A stretch of 5,703 nucleotides of DNA, taken from NCBI GenBank assembly GCA_902767145.1, contig CACXGG010000288.1, forward strand, positions 1 through 5,703. The letters are read 5' to 3'. Shown in pieces: positions 1 through 5,451 of the stretch (positions are counted from its first letter, which is position 1; the number at the start of each line of letters is the position of its first letter). The notes below the pieces were generated by a model. It made no database searches. It was not told where the DNA came from and saw only the letters and a program-made list of their open reading frames with translations. Position numbers and translations under genes: made by a program. This stretch comes from Oscillospiraceae bacterium. Its GTDB lineage: Bacteria; Bacillota; Clostridia; Saccharofermentanales; Saccharofermentanaceae.

Positions 1-2
1 AG

Positions 3-299
3 GCGGTAAGAGGTGTCTCCAGTGACTCCATCATCTCCAGGCTCCTGGACCGCGGATGGATCTGCGAGGACGGCCACCTGGATGCTCCCGGAAGACCTGC
101 GCTCTTTTCCACCACTGAGCAGTTCCTTCTGGAGTTCGGCATCAGTTCCGTAGACGAGCTGCCTTCCATGGAGCTCATGAGCTACAAGACCATCAGGGAC
201 CTTGAGGATTCCCTGGAGAAAGCTGCCGGAAATGACGACAGGCAGATGTCCATTGATAATATGATCGAAGATCAGAAGAAAGAAGGTGAGGAAGAGTGA
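3..299 (+). CDS. scpB: Segregation and condensation protein B, 3' end (partial)
   Basis: This is the C-terminal 98 residues of ScpB; the gene begins upstream of the window. The frame is open from the left edge to the TGA at 297-299. ScpB is the winged-helix partner of the kleisin ScpA and works with SMC to compact and segregate the chromosome. The translation shows the family's second winged-helix signature: AVRGVSSDSIISRLLDRGWI, then HLDAPGRPALFSTTEQFLLEFGISSVDELPS, matching the usual 'RGV-SD-I-LL-RG-I ... G(R)-PGRP-LY-TT--FL--FGL-S--DLP' pattern. The tail after DELPS is longer and charged, ending KKEGEEE, as is common in ScpB. The stop overlaps the next gene's GTG start by 4 bases (GTGA). 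Identification rests on the motif and is quite secure; the N-terminal half cannot be judged. Confidence 0.9.
   Translation, partial: AVRGVSSDSIISRLLDRGWICEDGHLDAPGRPALFSTTEQFLLEFGISSVDELPSMELMSYKTIRDLEDSLEKAAGNDDRQMSIDNMIEDQKKEGEEE
283..290 (+). promoter_or_regulatory. Ribosome binding site for the RpiR-type regulator
   Basis: AAGGTGAG lies 5 bases before the GTG at 296, inside the end of scpB. It supports GTG 296 as the start rather than an internal ATG, because the protein from 296 carries the full N-terminal helix expected of RpiR regulators (ELIESRLPEMSKGHKAIAGYIL). The pairing to the anti-SD is imperfect, and the GTGA overlap suggests coupling to scpB translation. Confidence 0.55.
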
Positions 300-1186
300 A
301 CAGCACGATCGAACTGATCGAGTCCCGTCTTCCCGAAATGAGTAAAGGCCACAAGGCCATCGCAGGTTATATCCTGGAAAACTACGACAAGGCTGCCTAT
401 ATGACGGCTTCAAAGCTGGGAGAGGAGACAGGAGTCTCCGAGTCCACAGTCGTTAGGTTTACCATGGAACTGGGCTTTGACGGATATCCCTATTTCCAGT
501 CAGCCCTCAAAGAAGAGCTCAAGTCCAAGCTCACATCAGTCCAGCGCCTCAACTATACAGAGAGGTTTGAGGACGATGCCGCCGCAGTAAGGGATATCAT
601 GCGCGGCGATATGGAGAACCTTAAGGATACCATCGCAAATCTTGACGACGTAGCCATGAGCGAAGCGGCAAAGGCGATCTTAAAGGCCAGAAAGATCTAT
701 ATCATGGGCCTCAGGTCCAGCTCCCCCTTATCGTCCTTCATGCACTTCTATATGACGCTCCTTTTCGATGATGTCATTCATATACACAGTAATTCCACCA
801 ACGAGGTCTTTGAGCAGATCATGCCCATCACATCAGACGATGTCATGATCGGTATCTCTTTCCCCAGGTATTCCCAGAGGACCATCAATTCCATGGAGTA
901 TGCCAAGAAGAAGGGGGCAAAGACCATCGTTATCACAGATAAGGACAATACTGCCATGACGGAATATGCGGATGTTAAGCTTTTCGCCAAGTCCTCCATG
1001 GCCTCTTTTGTCGATTCCCTTGCCGCACCCCTGTCGCTTATCAACGCACTTCTCGTAATGCTCGGTATGCACAGGCGCGAACATATCGTCAGTTCCTTTG
1101 AAGCTCTTGAGACGCTCTGGTCACAGTACCGCGTCTATGAGGTAGGAAGAGACAGAAATACCGAAATGGAGGACGAACAGCCATGA
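296..1186 (+). CDS. MurR/RpiR-family transcriptional regulator (HTH-SIS)
   Basis: This 296-residue protein has the two-domain layout of RpiR/MurR regulators. Residues 1-77 form the HTH_6 domain: ESRLPEMSKGHKAIAGYILEN, then MTASKLGEETGVSESTVVRF (36-55) and the characteristic LGFDGYPYF. Residues about 118-255 form a SIS sugar-phosphate-binding domain: a first strand with the GLRSSSPL loop (139-146), and ISFPRYSQRT (188-197) followed by AKKKGAKTIVITD, both typical SIS segments. Family members sense phosphosugars and repress or activate sugar or cell-wall genes. Length is normal for the family. The start is GTG, overlapping the scpB stop by 4 bases; the stop overlaps the cmk start by 4 bases. No sugar gene lies nearby, so ligand and targets are unknown. 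It could regulate its own operon or act elsewhere. Family assignment is firm, function is not. Confidence 0.92.
   Translation: MNSTIELIESRLPEMSKGHKAIAGYILENYDKAAYMTASKLGEETGVSESTVVRFTMELGFDGYPYFQSALKEELKSKLTSVQRLNYTERFEDDAAAVRDIMRGDMENLKDTIANLDDVAMSEAAKAILKARKIYIMGLRSSSPLSSFMHFYMTLLFDDVIHIHSNSTNEVFEQIMPITSDDVMIGISFPRYSQRTINSMEYAKKKGAKTIVITDKDNTAMTEYADVKLFAKSSMASFVDSLAAPLSLINALLVMLGMHRREHIVSSFEALETLWSQYRVYEVGRDRNTEMEDEQP
1168..1172 (+). promoter_or_regulatory. Ribosome binding site for cmk
   Basis: GGAGG sits 10 bases before the ATG at 1183, within the last codons of the regulator gene. It supports the ATG at 1183, which also gives the canonical CMP kinase N-terminus (IAIDGPSGSGKST). Confidence 0.6.
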
Positions 1187-1848
1187 GTGAGATCTATCAG
1201 ATCGCTATCGACGGACCTTCGGGTTCAGGAAAGAGTACCCTTGCCAAGGGTGTTTCAAAGGTATTGGGGATCATGTACCTCGATACGGGAGCTATGTACA
1301 GGACATGCGGCCTGTCTGCTCTTAAGAGAGGAATATCCCCCAAGGATGAGGATGCAGTAAAGAAGATGCTGGAGGATATGAGCCTTGAGATCGAGTTCAT
1401 CGACGGCGAGCAGCACATGATCCTGGACGGCGAGGACGTAACAGGCCAGATCAGGACTCCCGAGGTCTCCATCGCAGCTTCAGACATCAGCGCACTTCCT
1501 GTTATCAGAAAGGCAATGGTGGAGAAGCAGAGAGCTATCGCTTCCAAGCAGACCTTCGTACTGGACGGAAGGGATATCGGATCCAACGTCCTTCCCAATG
1601 CAAAGTATAAGTTCTTCCTTACGGCTTCCGCCGAGAAGAGGGCAGAGAGAAGGCTTGCAGAGCTCAATGCAAAGGGCGACTTCTCCCAGAACTACGAGGA
1701 AGTACTGAGAGACATAGAGTACAGGGACAAGCAGGACTCCGAGAGAGATTCCGCACAACTTGTAAAGGTTGCTGATGCCATCGAGATCGACACATCCGTC
1801 ATCGGCATCGAGGAGACAAGAGATCTTCTCCTCTCTTATATAAAGTAA
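1183..1848 (+). CDS. cmk: (d)CMP kinase (cytidylate kinase)
   Basis: CMP kinase phosphorylates CMP and dCMP to the diphosphates using ATP, in cytosolic pyrimidine salvage and nucleic-acid turnover. The 221-residue length is normal for bacterial Cmk. Visible motifs in order are the Walker A loop GPSGSGKST (11-19), the CMP-site segment YLDTGAMYR (32-40), a CMP-binding insert region with TPEVSIAASDISALPVIR (about 92-109), the DGRDIGSNVLPNA motif (128-140) that contacts the nucleotide, and the lid-side helix EKRAERRLAEL (151-161). The C-terminal block is RDKQDSERDSAQL...DAIEIDTS; the usual 'APL' triplet reads AQL here, a small deviation unlikely to abolish activity. The start overlaps the upstream stop (ATGA) and the TAA stop shares one base with the next ATG (TAATG). 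cmk next to an S1-domain gene is a widespread order, seen in E. coli (cmk-rpsA) and B. subtilis (cmk-ypfD). Confidence 0.96.
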   Translation: MSEIYQIAIDGPSGSGKSTLAKGVSKVLGIMYLDTGAMYRTCGLSALKRGISPKDEDAVKKMLEDMSLEIEFIDGEQHMILDGEDVTGQIRTPEVSIAASDISALPVIRKAMVEKQRAIASKQTFVLDGRDIGSNVLPNAKYKFFLTASAEKRAERRLAELNAKGDFSQNYEEVLRDIEYRDKQDSERDSAQLVKVADAIEIDTSVIGIEETRDLLLSYIK

Positions 1849-3917
1849 TGAAAGTAATAAAGGCACAGTCATCCGGTTTCTGTTTCGGAGTCAAGAACGC
1901 CGTGGGTTCGGCATACGATATGCTGGACCGGAAAGCGGACGGCGAGCGCCTTGTCATGCTCGGGGAACTCACCCATAATGAAAAGGTCGTTAAGGAACTG
2001 CTGGATAAGGGCTTTGAGCTCTTCAACACGGCAGAGGAGGTCCCGGAGGGAAGTACGGTAATAATCAGGGCCCATGGGGTCACCCCTGCACAGAAGGCTG
2101 TCCTGGAGGCGAAAAACTGTAAGGTCGTGGACTGTACCTGTCCTTTCGTGGAAAAGATCCATAAGATCGTGCGTAAGGAAACAGCGGAAGGGAAGAAGGT
2201 CATCATCACCGGAGCCAAGGGCCATCCTGAGGTGGAAGGCATATGCGGCGAAGCCCCGGAAAGCGTGCAGGTAGTGTCTTCCTTAGCGGAATTTGAGAAT
2301 ACCAAAACCGACCCTGAGAGCACCGTACTTATATCACAAACTACATTTTCATCAGAAATATTTTCTCAAATTTGTGCAAATGCCGAAAATAAAATTGCAA
2401 AAAATTTGATTTTTGATACAATATGTAGTACGACTGGAATTAGGCAAAGAGAAGCTGCGGAGATTTCGGACGGGGTCGATGTGATGCTGGTCATCGGATC
2501 CTCCCACAGTTCCAACACCAGGAAGCTCTTTGATATATGTTCCGGCCGCTGTGTGAGAACGCATCTGATCAGCGGTGCTGACGAAGCCGGCGAACTGATA
2601 GCCAAAGGTCTTATCAGGGAAGACGACACAGTAGGTATCACTGCAGGGGCATCTACACCGGAAGCTATTATTTTGGAGGTTGTTCGGAGAATGGACGAGA
2701 ACAAGGAAATCATGACAAATCAGGGGGAGAACGATATCAATTTCGAAGAATATATCGAAGGTATTCCCCAGCTTCGAAGAAATGCTATTGTGAAGGGAGC
2801 CATAACTTCGGCAGACGCTGATTTTGTCTATGTAGATGTTCGCGACAAATCCGAAGGAAAGATCCCCAGAAGAGAGTTTGATAACGATCCCGAGTTCAAC
2901 ATCGACGATGCAGTTGCCAACAAGAGTGAGGTAACAGTAGTAGTCAAGAGCATCAGGAACACGGATCAGGGTAAGGAGATCATCCTTTCCAAGTCACAGC
3001 TCGACTTCGAGAAGAACAAGAAGCTCATTCAGGAAGCATACGAGAACAAGACACCTGTTACAGTAACAGTTACAGGTACTGTTAAGGATGGCGTTATCGC
3101 TAACTACGGCGGAGTAGACATCTATATCCACAGGACACAGCTCAAGATGGGCGAGGTCAAGAACCTTGACGAGTACAAGGGCCAGCAGCTCGAAGTACTT
3201 ATCACAAAGTTCGATACAGAGAAGCACCGTCTCAGAGTATCAGGATCCCACAGACAGATCCTTGCCAACGAGCGTAAGGCTAAGTCAGATGAGCTCTGGA
3301 ACAATATCGAGGTAGGCAAGCACTACAAGGGTATCGTAAGATCTCTTCCCGATTTCGGCGCATTCGTTGACATCGGCGGCGTAGACGGACTTGTCCACAT
3401 CACAGAACTCTCATGGAAGAGGATCAAGAAGCCTTCAGACGTTCTTTCCATCGGCGATGAGATCGACGTTTATGTTAAGAGCTTCGATAAGGAAACAAAG
3501 AAGATCTCCCTCGGTTATAAGAAGGAAGAGGACGATCCTTATTACAACATCGAGGAGAGGATCCCCGTTGGTTCAGTCGTTAAGGGTACAGTCGTAAGAC
3601 TTACAAACTTCGGCGCATTCGTTCAGCTTGAGCCCGATCTTGACGCTCTCTGCCACGTATCCCAGATCTCTTCCGTAAGACTTGAGCTTCCCTCTGACGT
3701 TCTTTCCGTTGGTCAGGAAGTTATGGCTAAGGTCATCGACATCAAGCCTGCTGAGAGAAGGATCTCCATCAGCATCAAGGAAGTCGAGCCCATCGATCCC
3801 GAAGAGAACTTCGATATCGCTGAGGAAGAGGCTCCCGCAGAGGAGGCACCTGCTGTAGAAGAGGCAGCACCTGTTGAGGAAGCTCCTGCCGAAGAGCCCA
3901 AGGCTGACGAAGAGTAA
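1848..3917 (+). CDS. ispH: Fusion of HMBPP reductase (IspH) with ribosomal protein S1-like domains
   Basis: This 689-residue protein joins two functions. Residues 1-285 are IspH (LytB), the [4Fe-4S] enzyme that reduces HMBPP to IPP and DMAPP in the last MEP-pathway step. The cluster cysteines are visible at C12 (GFCFGV), C98 (CTCPFV) and C193 (DTICSTT), with H43 and H76, the GHPEVEG motif (H126, E128), SQTT (163-166), SSNTRKL (221-227) and GITAGASTP (263-271). After a linker come four S1 OB-fold RNA-binding domains at about 311-383, 402-476, 489-560 (DFGAFVDIGGVDGLVHITELSW) and 574-646 (NFGAFVQLEPDLDALCHVSQIS). A Glu/Ala/Pro-rich acidic tail covers 647-689. Such fusions are known in clostridia. 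The ATG overlaps the cmk stop by one base and has no clear Shine-Dalgarno, so reinitiation after cmk is likely. An AT-rich, atypical-codon patch lies at 2331-2448, and an internal start may exist near 2691. Confidence 0.95.
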   Translation: MKVIKAQSSGFCFGVKNAVGSAYDMLDRKADGERLVMLGELTHNEKVVKELLDKGFELFNTAEEVPEGSTVIIRAHGVTPAQKAVLEAKNCKVVDCTCPFVEKIHKIVRKETAEGKKVIITGAKGHPEVEGICGEAPESVQVVSSLAEFENTKTDPESTVLISQTTFSSEIFSQICANAENKIAKNLIFDTICSTTGIRQREAAEISDGVDVMLVIGSSHSSNTRKLFDICSGRCVRTHLISGADEAGELIAKGLIREDDTVGITAGASTPEAIILEVVRRMDENKEIMTNQGENDINFEEYIEGIPQLRRNAIVKGAITSADADFVYVDVRDKSEGKIPRREFDNDPEFNIDDAVANKSEVTVVVKSIRNTDQGKEIILSKSQLDFEKNKKLIQEAYENKTPVTVTVTGTVKDGVIANYGGVDIYIHRTQLKMGEVKNLDEYKGQQLEVLITKFDTEKHRLRVSGSHRQILANERKAKSDELWNNIEVGKHYKGIVRSLPDFGAFVDIGGVDGLVHITELSWKRIKKPSDVLSIGDEIDVYVKSFDKETKKISLGYKKEEDDPYYNIEERIPVGSVVKGTVVRLTNFGAFVQLEPDLDALCHVSQISSVRLELPSDVLSVGQEVMAKVIDIKPAERRISISIKEVEPIDPEENFDIAEEEAPAEEAPAVEEAAPVEEAPAEEPKADEE
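2395..2422 (+). promoter_or_regulatory. Candidate internal promoter within ispH coding sequence
   Basis: TTGCAA (2395-2400) and TACAAT (2417-2422) are separated by 16 bases. A TG one base upstream of the -10 (2414-2415) gives an extended -10, TGATACAAT. It lies in the AT-rich island of the ispH half and points toward the S1 half. Chance matches are more frequent in AT-rich DNA, so this is a hypothesis only. Confidence 0.3.
2675..2693 (+). promoter_or_regulatory. Candidate internal ribosome binding site and ATG at the IspH/S1 junction
   Basis: GGAGGT (2675-2680) lies 10 bases before an in-frame ATG (2691-2693, residue M282) just after the last IspH motif. A second in-frame ATG at 2712 (M289) has AAGGA 4 bases upstream. 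Initiation here would give a 408- or 401-residue protein with all four S1 domains, close to the size of free-standing Bacillota S1-like proteins such as YpfD. Whether it is used cannot be told from sequence. Confidence 0.3.
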
Positions 3918-3942
3918 GATCTTTTAGATAACAGAATAACTC

Positions 3943-3970
3943 AAGGGCCCGTCCTCCCGGACGGGCTTTT
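3943..3970 (+). terminator. Rho-independent terminator of the scpB-rpiR-cmk-ispH/S1 operon
   Basis: A perfect 8-bp GC-rich stem, GCCCGTCC (3947-3954) with GGACGGGC (3959-3966), encloses a TCCC loop and runs into TTTT (3967-3970). G-U and A-U pairs can extend the base into the T run. It begins 25 bases after the stop of the fusion gene. Confidence 0.9.
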
Positions 3971-4010
3971 ATGTTACCGGGAAGTTGCGAAAGCTTTTCA
4001 ATCTCATTAC

Positions 4011-4034
4011 AACAGGGCCTTTAGCCTGTTTTTT
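4011..4034 (+). terminator. Second, weaker terminator-like hairpin
   Basis: AACAGG (4011-4016) pairs with CCTGTT (4025-4030), extendable by one G-C pair if a G is bulged, and is followed by a T run ending at 4034. It may be a backup terminator for the upstream operon. The stem is short and AT-containing, so efficiency is doubtful. It ends just upstream of the promoter region of the next gene. Confidence 0.5.
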
Positions 4035-4046
4035 CCCACACAAAGC

Positions 4047-4074
4047 TTGAAAGACCCTTTATAATAGAGATAAT
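4047..4074 (+). promoter_or_regulatory. Candidate promoter of the NlpC/P60 gene
   Basis: TTGAAA (4047-4052) and GATAAT (4069-4074) are spaced 16 bases apart, a sigma-A-like pair with transcription expected near 4081. A perfect TATAAT also occurs at 4060-4065, but the hexamer 17 bases upstream of it (CACACA) is a poor -35, so which -10 is used is unclear. Either choice gives a very short leader ahead of the ribosome binding site. Confidence 0.5.
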
Positions 4075-4083
4075 CCGAAATAT

Positions 4084-4090
4084 GGGAGGA
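4084..4090 (+). promoter_or_regulatory. Ribosome binding site that favours a TTG start
   Basis: GGGAGGA (4084-4090) is a strong Shine-Dalgarno. Its GGAGG core ends only 2 bases before the ATG at 4092 but 8 bases before the in-frame TTG at 4098. The spacing favours TTG 4098 as the true start. Confidence 0.6.
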
Positions 4091-4097
4091 AATGCGA

Positions 4098-5369
4098 TTG
4101 TCTGGAAAACTGATAAAGACATTTACAATGCTTACCGGAGCTGCAGTTACTGTTTCGGTCTTTAACTTTGCAAATGTCGGAGCTTCTGATGATATATCCC
4201 TTCAGAGCCCCGAGAAGACTATTACGGCTGCAGAGCTTCATTCTTCTGAAGGTATCCCTTCAGTAGTTGTTCCTGTGTCCGTTTCTTACCAGGACAACAA
4301 GGCTGTCAAGAATGAAAAGATCATTGAAGACAACACATTCGTTATCACTTCAGACCCTGATGATATTCAGGGCGAACTTCTTGATGAATCATCCTTTACT
4401 TACGACGGAAATCATTTCTGGATATCAGCAACTTCTGCTAATCTGAGATCTGAATCCAACGTCAGTTCTGATATCGTTTCATGTGTTGATTATGGTACTG
4501 ATGTTATCAGGATCTCCTATGGTACTCTCTGGTCCAAGGTAAGACTTGATGACGGAACAGAAGGATTTATCCTTTCTTCTCTTCTTACAGATCAGGAGAT
4601 CGTTATAGAAGAGGAAGAGGAGGAGACAGTTGAGACTGTTCCCGAGCAGACTGCTGATACTACACAGCCCACAGAGACAGAGGCAGCATCCACTGTTTCC
4701 GAGACTGCTTACGAAGACACAGTCTATGCATCCTGTGACCTCAATGTAAGGACAGGCCCCGGCATTACCTACTCACTCGTTAAGGTCCTTGCCATGGGTG
4801 ATGAGATCGATGTTGTTGCCATAACTGATAACGGATGGTATAAGACGGCAGCTGGAAACTATGTAAAGGCTGAGCTTTGCTGTGACGAAGCTCCTTCTGT
4901 ACCTTCCACCAGCAATAATACTGATACGGACGCTGATGATGACGACGATGAGGATACATCCACATCAACAGAGTCATCGGATACCTCTTCTTCTGAGTCC
5001 TCCTCAGCCAGCTCTGCAAGTGACCTGGCTTCCTACTGCGACCAGTTCATTGGTACACCTTATGTCTATGGAGGAGCAAGCCCTGCAGGTTTCGACTGCT
5101 CAGGATTCGTATCCTATGTAATGGCAAACTACTACGGAGTAACACTTCCCCACGATGCAGCAGGCATCGCAGAGATGGGTACGGCGGTATCGCTTGATTC
5201 ACTTCAGGTCGGTGATGTCCTGTGTCACGACTATAACGATGACGGCTACATAGACCATGTAAGTCTTTATGTTGGCGGAGGATATATCGACCACGCCTCT
5301 GATTCCAGACAGGGAGTCATATCCACCACCTGGTACAGTAACGTCGCAACGGTAAGAAGATTTGTCTGA
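4098..5369 (+). CDS. Secreted SH3-SH3-NlpC/P60 cell-wall peptidase
   Basis: The 423-residue product is probably an exported peptidoglycan endopeptidase that cuts stem peptides, typically the gamma-D-Glu to diamino-acid bond. Residues are numbered from TTG 4098; ATG 4092 is the alternative and adds two residues. A signal peptide (K4, K7, hydrophobic 9-24) probably ends at VGA|S after residue 29. A spacer leads to a first bacterial SH3 domain (about 106-164, SANLRSESNVSSDIV), a Glu/Thr-rich linker, a second SH3 domain (about 209-262, CDLNVRTGPGITYSLV) and an Asp- then Ser/Thr-rich linker (about 265-308). The NlpC/P60 domain (310-423) has YVYGGASPAGFDCSGFV with catalytic C334, then H387 (DHVSLYVG) and H399 (YIDHAS). 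An acidic loop, DYNDDGYID, abuts H387. The mature protein has seven cysteines, unusual for a Gram-positive exoenzyme. The unit has its own promoter and terminator; its substrate and role (cell separation or turnover) are inferred from the family. Confidence 0.92.
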   Translation: MSGKLIKTFTMLTGAAVTVSVFNFANVGASDDISLQSPEKTITAAELHSSEGIPSVVVPVSVSYQDNKAVKNEKIIEDNTFVITSDPDDIQGELLDESSFTYDGNHFWISATSANLRSESNVSSDIVSCVDYGTDVIRISYGTLWSKVRLDDGTEGFILSSLLTDQEIVIEEEEEETVETVPEQTADTTQPTETEAASTVSETAYEDTVYASCDLNVRTGPGITYSLVKVLAMGDEIDVVAITDNGWYKTAAGNYVKAELCCDEAPSVPSTSNNTDTDADDDDDEDTSTSTESSDTSSSESSSASSASDLASYCDQFIGTPYVYGGASPAGFDCSGFVSYVMANYYGVTLPHDAAGIAEMGTAVSLDSLQVGDVLCHDYNDDGYIDHVSLYVGGGYIDHASDSRQGVISTTWYSNVATVRRFV

Positions 5370-5387
5370 GATCTAAAAGTAACCTGC

Positions 5388-5419
5388 AAAAAGAGCTGTC
5401 ATCCGACAGCTCTTTTTTT
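5388..5419. terminator. Bidirectional Rho-independent terminator between convergent genes
   Basis: GAGCTGTC (5393-5400) and GACAGCTC (5405-5412) form an 8-bp stem with an ATCC loop, followed by seven T (5413-5419) on the plus strand. An A5 run (5388-5392) before the stem reads as T5 on the minus strand, so the same hairpin can end the convergent dipeptidase transcript. Confidence 0.9.
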
Positions 5420-5420
5420 C

Positions 5421-5451
5421 GTGACAAATGGGGACGGTTCTGTTTTGTCAC
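5421..5451. repeat. Short palindromic, REP-like element with GGGGACGGTTCT core
   Basis: Perfect 8-base arms GTGACAAA (5421-5428) and TTTGTCAC (5444-5451) flank a 15-base centre containing GGGGACGGTTCT (5430-5441). From memory, this core with TGACA/TGTCA arms is a dispersed intergenic palindrome seen in many Bacillota genomes, of the kind linked to REP-associated Y1 (IS200-like) transposases. The window holds only this one copy, so its repeat status is inferred. The right arm contains the stop codon of the minus-strand gene. Confidence 0.6.

Noticed and set aside
1799..2323. Long antisense open frame (174 codons) over cmk/ispH
   Set aside because: It lies opposite strongly conserved cmk and IspH motifs, has a low-complexity Ser-rich translation and no recognisable domain; it is a shadow frame.
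2331..2448. AT-rich island as an inserted mobile element or intron
   Set aside because: The reading frame continues through it and encodes required IspH residues (SQTT and C193) with no size change relative to the family, so it is a sequence replacement or bias, not an insertion.
3051..3075. Palindrome-like GTTACAG/GTAACAG/GTTACAG stretch
   Set aside because: It is an imperfect palindrome with five mismatches and simply encodes alternating Val-Thr of a beta strand in the second S1 domain.
3822..3914. Repetitive GAG/GCT/CCT tail as a possible DNA repeat or recombination site
   Set aside because: It encodes the irregular Glu-Ala-Pro acidic tail common at the C-terminus of S1-like proteins; units vary and there are no flanking duplications.
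4047..4065. TTGAAA with the perfect TATAAT at 4060 as one promoter
   Set aside because: The two hexamers are only 7 bases apart, far too close for a sigma-A promoter; TTGAAA fits GATAAT at 4069 instead.
4603..5019. Low-complexity acidic and Ser/Thr stretches as possible phase-variable repeats
   Set aside because: Codons within the Glu, Asp and Ser runs are mixed (GAA/GAG, GAT/GAC, several Ser codons) rather than a uniform tract, so slippage is unlikely; they are interdomain linkers.
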